A stretch of 64,000 nucleotides of DNA from Talinum fruticosum (GCA_021018815.1 JAITYX010000088.1:806001-870000); one strand, 5' to 3'; positions 35,801-45,240 are shown, counted from the first letter of the stretch. Numbers and translations are program-made. Notes: a model not told the origin generated them from the letters alone.

Positions 35801-37194
35801 TCTTAAATGCACAATTAGGCAATCCTCCGACTAAACCATGAGATGCAAGTTTCTTAATGGTGTGCATGCTAACATGACCTAGTCTATGATGCCATGTCCA
35901 TGAGTCATCATAAAGAGATGCTTTTAAACAAGAGAAGTTCGACTCGGGTCGAAAAAGGAATAGTATAGGTGTTACATGATCTCTTACCCGAGAGCTTGAT
36001 CTCTTTGGTAGCATCATCGGAGATATAATAATTGGTCCAGGTGAATCTTACCTCTTGACCTTTATCACATAGTTGAGAGATGCTTGAGCGGATTGTATTT
36101 TCACCCTTTAACAAGGTATACTTGGGCTGACCAGATTGCTTCTTTTCCAATCTTTCTTATCCCAATTATCTTGCCTTTACGGCCATCCCCAAACGTGACT
36201 GTTCCTCCCTTGTAATCTTCTAACTCGGAAAAGAGTCTTGGATTTCCTAACATGTGACGTGAGCATCCACTATCCAGGTACCAATGCCCTTTTGTTCTTT
36301 TCGAGCCACCGCAAGTCGAAACAAACTAACCTTTCTCACTTCCTATAACGAACCCGAGTAACCCCCTTTACTGTGGTCCTTTTCTAAGGAAGTAGACTCT
36401 TGGGAACCCAAATTTGAATAACTTTGGGTTTGGTCCGATTCTCAGTCTTTCTTTTAGAGAACTGAGTCCGTATCTCTTTCTTTTGAAAAGCTTTTCTTTT
36501 ATAAACCAGGTGGAGAAGGTTTTCTCCTATAAGTTGGTCTAGGTTCGAGTCCTCCTTTCATTCTTATTAATGGAACCATGCTCAGCCTTCCTCAACTCCA
36601 CAGCTTTGGAATCCTTTTTGAAAAGTTCCGAGTAGGAATTGGATTCTTCCTCTTTGTGAAAACCAAGTCCTTCTTTTACGAAGGAGACACATTGAGACCC
36701 TAAGAGCATATCAAGGTTTTTCGACCTTGAGTAAATTTTAAAATAAGCTCTTGAGACTTATTGAGCTCTTGCTTCATATGCTCATTTTCTCTTTTGAGTA
36801 ACTCAAACTCGGTCTCATTAGATTGAGCACTAGTCTTGAGTTCTCTTAGTGTAAGTCTCAGCTTTTCCAATTCATTTTTCAAAGAGATGCTCTCGAAGTA
36901 GCGGATCGAAGTTGTTCTTTAAACCGAAAAGAATCAAAATTGGACTTTTCTTCCAAAGTAAAAATATATTTGGCTAAATCAACTTTTGAGAATTTGAGAA
37001 AGTATTCAATTACCTCCTGAGGATTCGTTTCCTCACTGTCCGAGTGATATGAGTCTAACTCTTATTCGGCTTCTAAGTCCGAGAGTGCCATCGGACATTT
37101 TGAATCATCCGAGTCCTCATCATCTTCGATGAGTCTTCATCGATCCAAGTGGCCATCATAGCGTTTTTCTTCTTCACTACTAGAAAAACTGGAT

Positions 37195-37790
37195 TTTGTG
37201 ACCGCCAAAATCGGTCACAAAATGGCAAATTTCGGTCACAAATGGGGTTTGTGACCAATTTTGTGACCGATTTTGGCAGATCACAAAACCCCTGGTCGGA
37301 AAATGGAATTTGTGACCGATTCGGTCACAAATTGTGACCGCAATTGTGACCGAAATTTCGGTCACAAATTGTGACCGCCTTTGTGACCGCTCAATATTTC
37401 ACACTCGATTTTGCGACTCGTTATTTCGGTGAGAAATTATGACCGCTTTGTGACCGATTTTGTGACCGAAAACATTTGTGACCGATTTTGTGACCGTTAT
37501 TCTTTAGAAATTTTGTGACCGATTTTGTGACCGTTATATAATTGTGACTCGCTTTTGTGACTAACTTGGTTTTGAAGCTGTGGTACTTTGTGACCGCTTT
37601 CGTGACTAACTTAGTTTTAAAATTATGTTTATTTGTGACCGCTTTTGTGACGGATTCCGTTTTATTCTCAAACACTTTTGTGACTGATTTTGTAAACGAT
37701 TCTGTTTTGTACTTTACTTTTTGTGACCGCTTTTAAGAAAATTGAACACATATTGTGACTGATTTTGTGACCGATTTTGTAACCGCTTTT
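37195..37790. repeat. CACTA subterminal repeats, left end
   Basis: Many direct and inverted copies of a TTTGTGACCG-type unit (for example TTTTGTGACCGATTTTGTGA), spaced roughly 10-30 bp, with variants such as TTGTGACTCGC. In characterised CACTA elements such subterminal arrays bind the transposase accessory protein; that role here is inferred. Confidence 0.85.
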
Positions 37791-38145
37791 TGCCATAAAA
37801 ACCATTGCATACAATCATGCGGTGAATCCCTGTATTACAAAATCATATATAGTAAATGTTTATACATAATCAATGTCCACTCTTGTAGAACAATAGGTGA
37901 AATCCCAACTTTCATATCTATAATTTATATCTTCTAGTTGAGAAATGATGCTGGCAAATACTCGATAGCTTGGCACATGTTAGAGAGGAAGCAGTATTCA
38001 TTCTTTTGCCTGGTAAGTTGCCGTTAGACCTGTCATCGTATAGTTTGTATTATACATCCCATAAGGAAGTAATACGCAGCAATCAACATACACCATAACT
38101 TATTTCTTTCACTATACAAAATGAATAAGACACCATTTGGCTCAC

Positions 38146-38543
38146 CTGATAGAGCCGCAGCTCAAAACATGGGCTTATCTCCTTCAACTCAATTGATTTT
38201 GGATCCCCTTGTTTTTCATAAACATGATGCCTGCAATGTTTATTAGAAATTCTGAAAACTTTCAGAAACTTTCAGAAAACTTTCAAAAATACGCAGCAGC
38301 ACAGGTAACAACTAACAAAAAACATATATCAATTAGGCTTATTTCTGAAAACTTTCATAAACTTAATACTAGTTGCTACAGCACCAATCAATAGATAAAT
38401 GATAAGCAGCCAATGAAAAAGTCGTTATGAACTAACCTAAATGAAATGTAATCAGAGTGGTTAGTGAAAGTTATTATTCGCTTTGAGTCTGGCTTTGGCA
38501 CAGGGAACAGATGCTTCAGGATGGTTGCTGTCCTTTCCTCCAG
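38146..38543 (-). pseudogene. IMP4: Captured IMP4 (U3 snoRNP, Brix domain) gene fragment inside the CACTA element
   Basis: On the minus strand, an exon at 38543-38437 follows an acceptor (TTTTCCAG) and encodes LEERTATILKHLFPVP and KPDSKRIITF...DYISFR, ending AG before a GTTAGT donor. The next exon, 38230-38146, follows TTGCAG and starts with G, which completes the Arg codon. It reads HHVYEKQGDPKSIELKEI then FELRLYQ before GTGAGC. The phases fit exactly and there is no stop. This matches, from memory, the C-terminal half of the Brix domain of IMP4, which with IMP3 and MPP10 binds U3 snoRNP in 18S rRNA processing. The intron between them (38231-38436) is retained, so capture was from genomic DNA. 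Only about 64 residues of a protein of about 290 are present. Confidence 0.85.
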
Positions 38544-38628
38544 CTGGAAAAAGGTAAAAATCATAAAGCAAATACTCGATTAGTGAAGTTAATAAATTGA
38601 TACAGAGGAATTACACGCAAATGCACAG

Positions 38629-39118
38629 CTAAATTTGTAACAACGATACATGGTTGCATAAAAACAATCTACTAAAGAATTTTGGCAGCACATAGAGCAT
38701 CAAATTCAGAAGCATGATGGAAGTCAGCAAAGAAATGCCTTCTACAGTCATACAGAGTGGATATTCCTCTCTCCTAAAACATTGCCGTAAGCTTTTAAAA
38801 AAGAAACTAGAAAGCTTACCATATCCTGCTGTTTGAAAATCAAATCCTTCATCTTGGAACACAAAATGAAGAGAAGGGGCATAAATGCATGACAATAGGG
38901 GGAATGATATTAAATAAAAGCAAAATGCAGTGGAAAGACAAGTGATATGAGGCAAATTAAACAGTCTCATCGGTAATTCGCGAATTAGAGGCAAACTTCC
39001 AGTAATGGAGTAGGGTTTAACATAAACAACAACTTCTTTGGTAGCCTCGCATAACATATGAAAGCCAAAACAAGCGAGCAACTTATACATAAATTAGACA
39101 AGCAGGGAATTGCAAGCT
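38629..39118 (-). other. CACTA interior of uncertain origin
   Basis: A long minus-strand reading frame (39090-38629) exists, but its Leu/Phe-rich product resembles nothing I recognise. A possible donor (GGATATG/GTAAGC, about 38820) and stretches such as GGCATTTCTTTGCTGACTTC suggest further gene-derived pieces, possibly the 5' part of the same or another captured gene. I cannot assign it. Confidence 0.35.
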
Positions 39119-39179
39119 TTACTTTGACCATAATTGGATTTTCGGGATAAAAATGGGAAACAGAAACCTACGCAATTCA

Positions 39180-39500
39180 GATTCGAGGCAGAAGAGGGAG
39201 GGAAGGAGGAAGCTACCTACCACTGGAGTCGCCGCCAGCCGCGGAATATCCGGCCGCTGTGGAGTCGTCGGCCGCCGCAAGCGTCGCCGGGCACTATGAC
39301 GCCTGAAGGTGAGAGCGAGTGAGAGAAAGAGATATGGAGCGCGAGAGATAGTGTGGGGGACACGCCTTCCACTCGTCGCCGCCATCAGCCGCGGAAGCTC
39401 CGGCCGCCGCAGCGTCGCCGGCCAAAATTAGGCCACGATGGTGAGAGCGAGTGAGAGAGAGATGGAGAGCAAGAGAGATGGAGAGCGAGAGAGGCTGCGA
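39180..39500 (-). repeat. GC-rich, internally duplicated fragment in the CACTA element
   Basis: The local composition is strongly GC-rich. Two similar blocks (about 39223-39315 and 39375-39460) share CGCCGCC-AGCCGCGGAA, a GGCCGCCG-rich core with GCGTCGCCGG, and GGTGAGAGCGAGTGAGAGA. On the minus strand it encodes Ala/Arg-rich peptide with a possible donor (CCAGTG/GTAGGTAG, about 39219). This looks like a captured, partly duplicated GC-rich first exon, typical of plant 5' coding ends. The source gene is not identified. Confidence 0.5.
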
Positions 39501-39544
39501 GGGTTTGGTCACAAAATCAGGCCCACGAGTGAAAGCTTTGTAAC

Positions 39545-39797
39545 TCAATAATAGGTAATAAAGTAACTTAACCAATTTTGTGACCATAATTAAATTATTT
39601 TATGGTCACAAAATTAGTCACAAAACTTTAAAATTTTAATTTTGTGACTAATTTTAAATTAGTCATAAAATGTGACCGAATTTCTCACTACTAATAATTT
39701 GGTTATAAATTGTGACCACTTATAAGTGGTCACAAAAATGGTCACAAATTGTGACTGTTTTTATTCGGTCACAAAATTGTGGTCACAAAAGCCAATA
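39545..39797. repeat. CACTA subterminal repeats, right end
   Basis: Repeated GGTCACAAA / AATTTTGTGAC units in both orientations (for example ATGGTCACAAATTGTGAC near 39750), the counterpart of the left array. They are more AT-rich and diverged than the left end. Confidence 0.8.
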
Positions 39798-40837
39798 TTT
39801 CTAGTAGTGCTTTCTGTCTCTCTTCCTTCGGGACGAGTCTTTGACTATGTGTTCCTTGCTTGCCACATTCAAAACAGTTGGAGTTCTTAGTTAAAGATAA
39901 CTTTGAAGGGGAAGAATGTTTACCTTTACTATCCTTCTTGTCTTTCTTATAGAACTCTTCTCTTTGCTTCTTATCCCATCTCTTGTGCTTCATCATTCTT
40001 TTGAAGCCTCGGCGATAAGTGCCATAGGATCCTCTTCGAGTCGGATGAACTCGGATTTGCTTCTCTGTTTTCTTAGGCCTTCGAGTGCAATGTTCTTTTT
40101 AGTGCTGACCTCTGAATCCTCCTCTTCCAAGTGGATCTCATGGGTGAGTAGCTTTCCAATGAGTTCGTAAGGCTTCGATAAGGATAGGTTCCGAGCCTTT
40201 TCAATGGCTGTCACCTTGGGACCCATCTTCTCTTGGGTAGACTTCGAGTATCTTTCGCACATTTCCTCGTGGGAAATCTTTCTACCTAAAGATTTGAGAT
40301 TGTTAGTAATCCGAGTGAAGCGGATGAACATCCGTGTGATGTTCTCTTCCGGCTCCATCTTGAACAGCTCGTATTTGTGAAGATATTGGCTTATCTTCGC
40401 TTGTCTAACTTGACTTGTGCCTTCATAAGTCTTGACAAGTGTGTCCCACACTTCTTTGGCTATGTCACGGCTGACACTTGGTTGTATTCTTCTAAGCCGA
40501 TGGCGCACATCGGAATGTTTATCGCCTTGAAGTTCTTTCCGAACTTCTCCGCTTCATCGAGTGGTGTACTCGGACTTTGTTTCGAGCACGAGTCTTATTT
40601 ATTCCATCTTCATTGGAATGCGGTTCCCTACTTGTATGATGTTCCACACATCTTAATCGTGATCCACCAGGAAACATTCCATGAGCTTCTTCCGAGTGCA
40701 CGAAGTTAGATCCTTTGAACTTTGGTGGTGCTGTTGGAAGATCTTCCTTTATCGAACTCTCCATTGTTCTAAGCCATTTGATCTTTAAAACTTTAGATGG
40801 TTAGATTCTTTCTAAAAGGATAGGCTCTTATACCAAT

Positions 40838-42300
40838 TGAAGGTTTGTTCTTGGAGAGGCTAAATCGCCTTAGAGGGGGTGAATAGGGTGAAGGGAAATT
40901 TAAGCGAGTAATGGAAGAATAAAACTAGATATGACTCGAGGACAGTCCGAGTCTAGATTGAATTCAGAAAAGTACTAACTCAGAAAGATACGTGAAAACC
41001 CTCCCAGGGCGAGAAAACCATGGACGAGTGCTAATCCAAGCACCGGAGTTGCTCCCTTAGACAATTTCTTACAAGATTTTCCTAGACTAAGAAATTCCCT
41101 TATCCGATCTAATACTTCCTAACTAAGATAACCTTTACGAGTTAGGGACAACTGAGCTGAGTTAACCCTTACAACTCGGTCAAGAGACCTTACTCGAAAG
41201 TAAGAATGAGTGTTTAGTAGCCGATTACAAGACCTTACAACTCGGAAAGATGTTAATTATAAAGTTAGAGTTGTAAGTAGAAGATTGAGTATGAATATAA
41301 TGACTCTTGCTTAAGTACGTGTATTGACAGTTGGTTCAGCAATCTTCAAGTCTTGAGAGTTGGCTTCTATTTATAGATAACCAAGTAGACTAGTTGTTGT
41401 GAAAGTCTTCGATTAGAAGCTATTGTGACCGTTGCGATGGTTTTTCGAGTCACTCGGAAAATATCCGTTCGAGTGTGATCGTTGGGCAACGGCTCTTGAC
41501 TTCTTTGGAAGTCCCAATCCACTCGGTGGTGTCTCGAAAACTAGGGTGGAAAACACCATTGAGCTTAGCGTTGCAAATTTCCAATTTTGGAAACGGACAA
41601 CACCGACATAGTGTATGGGCCTAGGTCAAAAGTAGGAAAAGCCTTGTCTGCTGGTGATTTGACATCTTGAAGTTGGTTACTTTTCTAATTCAAAAATAGG
41701 ATAACCTCATTTGAATAACCTACAAAAGTAAATCAATTTTGTTCTCAAAGTATAAAATACTCGGTCCAGGATTAGACACAAATAATAATTTAATTAAGAT
41801 AATTAAGTGCGTAATTATCCGAGTCTTAAAAGAGTGAAATTTTCTTAGTCTAATATCTATTATACTCAAATTCCATCCGAGTCGGTTTAGAAGTAAAGCA
41901 AGTCGGATAAAGAACATCGAGTGGAAAGACTTGATCTAGGCTACCAATGTTCAAAACAAGCATGCTGACTTAGAAAGATGAATTAACACATTAATTCAAT
42001 TAAACTTAGATCATGAAGTCGGACTTGAGTTTATGCACATTAGAACAAATGTTTGAACAAGCAATATATCTAAGTGACTCGGAAGCTGTATGCAAACAAA
42101 GTATGCTTTACGAGTTAGTCGGAATCAAGTGAGAACATATGCAATGGTTTCTGCAACACTCATAAAAGATTCTATATCACTTAGAAAAGCTTCTACGACA
42201 TTTAAAATTACTTGTAATCAAAACCTTATAAAAGATGAAGTCTTATACCTTATTCCTTGATGGAACTCAGAATGATGTATATGTAAAGTCCGAGTCTTCA
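40838..42300 (-). repeat. 5' LTR of element D with adjacent primer site
   Basis: On the plus strand it starts TGAAGGTTTGTTCTTGG and ends GTCCGAGTCTTCA. Minus-strand primer site ATTGGTATAAGAGCC abuts it at about 40823-40837. Relative to the 3' LTR it lacks about 60 bp after GCACC (about 41043). TATA at about 41365-41375 (minus strand). Confidence 0.9.
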
Positions 42301-42384
42301 TAATCAAAACTTAGAAGGGATGAAATTCGTACTCGATTCATTGATAGTACTTAAACCGATATAAACGCAGAATCCGAGTCTTCA
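42301..42384 (-). repeat. Remaining end of element C's 5' LTR
   Basis: TAATCAAAACTTAGAAGGGA continues the LTR broken at 28934 and ends GAATCCGAGTCTTCA, as at 14110. The next bases, ACCGA, are the flank of element C. Confidence 0.85.
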
Positions 42385-42479
42385 ACCGAATTTAAAAATT
42401 TGAAATTCTATATTCGAATTAACAAATTCTGGATTTCCCGCTCAAGCAAATATTAAATAAAAATTAAAAATTAAAAAAA

Positions 42480-42516
42480 GTAGGGTTAGGGTTAGGGTTA
42501 GGGTTAAGGTTAGGGT
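42480..42516 (+). repeat. Short telomere-like run
   Basis: GTAGGGTTAGGGTTAGGGTT continues as AGGGTTAAGGTTAGGG: about five 6-base units of the TTAGGG type, not the usual plant TTTAGGG type. It borders the G-rich block and is too short to be a telomere end. Confidence 0.6.
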
Positions 42517-42539
42517 TTTGTGGGTTTTAGGGTATTTGG

Positions 42540-43715
42540 GGGGTTTCGGCAGGGCTAGGTCTTAGGGGGCTCGGGGCTAGGGGTTAGGTCCGGGGTCGAT
42601 CCGGGGAGGGGTAGCTGGGTCCGAGTGGAAGGCCGAGAGAGAGGATAAGCGCGGGTGAGGAGCCGAGAGAGTGCGAGCGAGAGGGTGAGAGAGTGAGGGG
42701 GAGGACTCGGGTCGAGGGGTCGGTCTCGGAGGTCGGTCTTGGGAGAGGGAGTTGGGTCCGAGCGAGAGGTGAGGGAGAGGGAGTCCGTGAGCGAGAGAGC
42801 ATGAGAGAGAGAGTTTGAGTGAGCAAGAGGAGGACTCGGGGGAAGGGTCGGTCCGGGAGAGCTGGGTCGAAGTGAGAGGCCAAGAGAGAAAGAGTGTACG
42901 TGAGTAGAGGAAGGACTCGGGGAGGGGTCGAGTCCTAGGACTCGAGTCCAGGGGTTGGCTCGAGGGGTCGGTGCTAGGGGTCGGGAGCGGTTGGGCTGGG
43001 GGTTCGGAGGTACAGCGGGCGAGAACGAAACAGAGCAAGTGGCGAGAGACAGAGAGTGCACGAGAGGCCGAGAGGGTGAAGGGGAGGCGTTGGCTCCGGG
43101 GTCGGGATGAGCGCTCGGCCCGGGGCTCGGGGTAAGTGGTCGGTGCGAGGGTGGGGGAGCTACCCGGGTGCAATGGCGAGGGGTAGCCAAGGAGGAAAAC
43201 AGGGGGACCAAAAGAGAGAGAATGAGTGAGACCAGGGGGACTCGGGGAGGGGGTTGGGGGAGGGGTCGGGTCCAGGGCGGGGCGGCACCTAGTGGCGGTG
43301 AGCAAGCGGGGAGAGGAAGTACTTGGGTTTGGTAGCGGCTAGGGCGAGTAGCGAAGAGGAGCAGCAGCAGGCGAAGGGGGAACAAGCAGGAATGAGTAAG
43401 TGAATAGAGGAGGGTTTGAAGGTTGGGCCGAGGGGAGAGAGAGAGGTCGGGTCGAGGGAGAGAGGGAGAGAGCAGGCCCGGAGGAAAAGGGAGCCAAAAG
43501 GGAGGTTGGGCCAGAGAGAGAGCAAGCCTAGAGGGAGGGGGAGCCGAGAGGGAGGTTAGGCCGAGAGAAGGAGTAGGCGGGGGTGAACCGGGCCGAGAGA
43601 GAAAGGGAGGGCGCGAGGGAGCACGGGCGGCGTTCGGAGCAAACATTCGGGGTGAGCGGTTGGTCCTAGGGGTCGGGAAGAGGAGTTGGTAGGAGGGGTC
43701 GGGTTTGGGGGTCTT
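42540..43715. repeat. G-rich, purine-skewed low-complexity block
   Basis: The plus strand is almost only G and A with interspersed TCGG/CCGAG words: repeated GGGGTCGGTC-like and GCCGAGAGAGAGGG-like words with no fixed period. Stop codons are rare in such DNA, so overlapping minus-strand ORFs of 363, 242 and 99 codons appear. Their products are Pro/Ser/Leu-rich with no domain. The block has sharp edges with AT-rich DNA on both sides. Runs of three or more G every few bases could fold as G-quadruplexes. I do not call a gene. Confidence 0.7.
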
Positions 43716-43799
43716 TAAAAAATGATAAAATAAATTAAAAATCGCTTAAATTCGCAAGAATTGCAACGACAAAACGAGCAAGGCTCGAACGCTCGTTAA

Positions 43800-44418
43800 A
43801 CAATGACTTGGCCCGAATGTTTGCGCTACAACACTACGGTTACACTACTACGCCTACGGTTACACTACTCGAGACGAAAGGATAGCAACGACCATCACCT
43901 CACTTCTCCTTCGGAAGGTTCCTCTTCCTCTCCGTCGGAAGGTTCCTCCTCTTCTCCGTCGGAAGGTTCCTCTTCTTCTCCGCAGGGAGGCTACTTCCCT
44001 TTTCCTTGGGAAAGTCCCTTCGGTCATGATAAGAGGGAGTAGAAGGGCCATCTACCGACTCACCACTCTCCAAGTGAGGGTCGGACGACAAGCCAACACC
44101 GGGAGCGGTTCCTCCTCCCGTCGCAACGTTCGCCGAAGAATTAAGGTTCGCCGATTGACGCTCAATGATACGATCGTGTTTGCACTCCACCAAGCCTCAA
44201 GTATACCCCACTCGGGATGGAATGCGGCTTGAAGCAACCTAAGAAACTCCGCACCATCGTTGATCAATCCCGTCTTCAAAGCGTCGTCGATGAGAAGCTG
44301 GTAGAACACCTCCATGACAAAGGATGGCTGGTGATGCTCAATCGTTGCTTGCTCGGCCTCGGCTCGGTTGAAGCGAGGCGGAACTTCTCATATCCGATGG
44401 GAAGCTCCCGGAGGTCAT
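43800..44418 (-). pseudogene. Degenerate minus-strand coding remnant of unknown family
   Basis: The ATG at 44418 lies about 70 bp after a minus-strand TATA (TTATAAATAGGGG, 44496-44484). The first codons (MTSGSFPSDMR) must shift one frame to reach EVPPRFNRAEAEQATIEHHQ, then VMEVFYQLLIDDALKTGLIN and GAEFLRLLQAAFHPEWGILE. A further shift gives ECKHDRIIERQSANLNS and a Ser/Pro/Gly-rich stretch. The end has a 27-bp tandem repeat (TCGGAAGGTTCCTCTTC, four copies, 43912-43980), coding Lys/Arg/Asn-rich peptide. It looks like the start of a transposon gag-like protein, but I do not recognise it. Confidence 0.45.
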
Positions 44419-44480
44419 TTTCTCCAAAGCAAGAAAAGGAGAAGAATGAAGAAGTGGAAATTTGCTATCCTTCTTAAGAT

Positions 44481-44500
44481 TCACCCCTATTTATAAGAAC
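44481..44500 (-). promoter_or_regulatory. Minus-strand TATA box upstream of the remnant at 44418
   Basis: Minus strand GTTCTTATAAATAGGGGTGA. It is spaced about 70 bp before the ATG, with a CT-rich leader. It lies about 280 bp from a divergent plus-strand TATA at 44777. Confidence 0.45.
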
Positions 44501-44759
44501 TTGGGGTCATAAAGGCATAGCGGAGTGGGCTCCACATTCCACCTACCTACCTCGGAAGGCATGCGAGTAGAACGTGAGGGGCTAAATGATTCGGGTATTT
44601 CCCGAACAGTTCCAGCCTACCCGCCACATCACCAGCCAATCGGGCCTAATCAGTCCGATAAGGAAGATATTGGCCGAAGCCAACCCTTAACGGGCCGAGT
44701 AAAGCCCAAAGCCCATTAGGGCTAGGGTTTCTCTTAAACCATGGTAAATTACTATTCTA

Positions 44760-45240
44760 CCCCTTTAAAATCTCCCTATAAATACACATCATTTCCCAAC
44801 TCTATGGGGCATGTTCAAATTCTACAAATCTCATTTTCCTCATAATCACACATTCAAGCTTCCCGACTCTCAAGTTCTTAAGCTCTCAACACTCATCAAC
44901 ACTTATCAACACTCATCCTAAGAGTTTCCACCATTGGAAAATCTCTCAACTCTCAAGGAATTCCTCCCATGCATATCGAGGAAGATCTCCTCGATCCCTT
45001 CAATCAAGTCAATCACTAACTTGAGCGTCGGAGGAGCGTTCCCGGGATCCACCACCCGGAGCTTCGCCTTTTGCAAGCTCAAGCAGTCGCCACACGAAAT
45101 TGGATTGATCGTGCCACATCCTCAACACCGGAGCGATAAATCCTTCCTCTCTCCGAATCAACATCCACATCATCAACTCGGTTTTCTCCGGAAACAAAAA
45201 TAATATTTGTAGTATGCTTTGTGGTGTGCTCAATCATCTT
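44760..45240 (+). mobile_element. LTR-like promoter and leader, probably gypsy-derived
   Basis: Plus-strand TATA CCCTATAAATACACATC (44774-44790) is followed by an unstructured leader. At 45018 comes AACTTGAGCGTCGGAGGAGC with GTTCCCGGGATCCACCACCC. From memory, the TTGAGCGTCGGAG motif is common in the R/U5 part of plant Ty3/gypsy LTRs. No matching second LTR, primer site or target duplication is visible, so a solo or truncated LTR is inferred. Confidence 0.4.

Larger units (their letters stand above)
37175..39809. mobile_element. Non-autonomous CACTA (CMC/EnSpm) transposon carrying host gene fragments
   Basis: The terminal inverted repeats are CACTACTAGAAA (37175-37186) and TTTCTAGTAGTG (39798-39809), flanked by the 3-bp duplication CTT (37172-37174, 39810-39812). 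Removing the element and one CTT restores TTCTTCTTTCTGTCTCTC, the sequence of the uninterrupted gag copy at about 26488-26505. The 2635-bp element is far shorter than autonomous CACTAs and encodes no recognisable transposase. Both ends carry dense subterminal TTTGTGAC/GTCACAAA repeats. The interior carries two IMP4 exons (38146-38543) and a GC-rich fragment (39180-39500). Confidence 0.93.
33125..40777 (-). pseudogene. Gag-pol of element D, split by a CACTA transposon
   Basis: The ATG at 40777 starts gag, with UBN2 core 40508-39993 (WDTLVKTYEGTSQVRQAKIS; NNLKSLGRKISHEEM). The knuckle at about 39875 begins CFECGKQG and is then frameshifted. The CACTA element lies between 39810 and 37174. Downstream are the coiled-coil tail (36882-36700), protease DSGCSRHMLG (about 36275), integrase zinc region WHHRLGHVSMHTIKKLASHG...CEACTK (35830), core MDLCGEI...VDDYSRFT, and DHGREFDY (about 35490). 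Reverse transcriptase has YVDDIIF (about 34060), and RNase H ends LGMINA at the TGA/TAA at 33125. In RNase H near 33310-33345, three one-base insertions relative to copy E restore the frame after about 10 altered codons. The element is disabled by frameshifts and the CACTA insertion. Confidence 0.88.
28935..42300 (-). mobile_element. Element D: Sirevirus-like copia element inserted in element C's 5' LTR
   Basis: D has 3' LTR 28935-30428, accessory ORF, pol, gag, primer site and 5' LTR 40838-42300; gag is interrupted by a CACTA element. The right target duplication TAATC (42301-42305) is complete. On the left only TAAT remains before AGTCACCC, because the first bases of D's LTR (about 28 bp) plus one base of the duplication were deleted. 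D keeps the most motifs of the copies: protease DSGCSRH, integrase CEACTK and YVDD. Confidence 0.9.
12958..42384 (-). mobile_element. Element C: Sirevirus-like copia element, host of nested elements B and D
   Basis: C's own parts are: truncated 3' LTR (12958-14110), 3' internal DNA (14111-14258), then after element B the accessory ORF, pol and gag (19821-27468), primer site (27513-27527), and a 5' LTR split by element D into 27528-28934 and 42301-42384. The split is certain because the left part ends ACTTGTAAT and the right part resumes TAATCAAAACTTAG, matching the undivided sequence ACTTGTAATCAAAACTTAG at 14024-14042. The far flank after 42384 is ACCGA; its partner was lost with the truncated 3' LTR. 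C is older than B and D. Confidence 0.85.

Noticed and set aside
37195..37790. CRISPR-like array of regularly repeated units
   Set aside because: Repeats are short, imperfect, in both orientations and irregularly spaced; they fit CACTA subterminal repeats in a plant genome.
38629..39090. 153-codon minus-strand ORF in the CACTA element as a transposase
   Set aside because: No CACTA transposase motif, and possible splice donors lie inside; the element is too short to be autonomous.
42480..42516. Chromosome end
   Set aside because: Only about five units, with normal DNA on both sides.
42555..43646. 363-codon minus-strand ORF as a real protein gene
   Set aside because: Composition is low-complexity Pro/Ser/Leu from purine-skewed DNA, two other frames are also open, and there is no domain, promoter or splice evidence.
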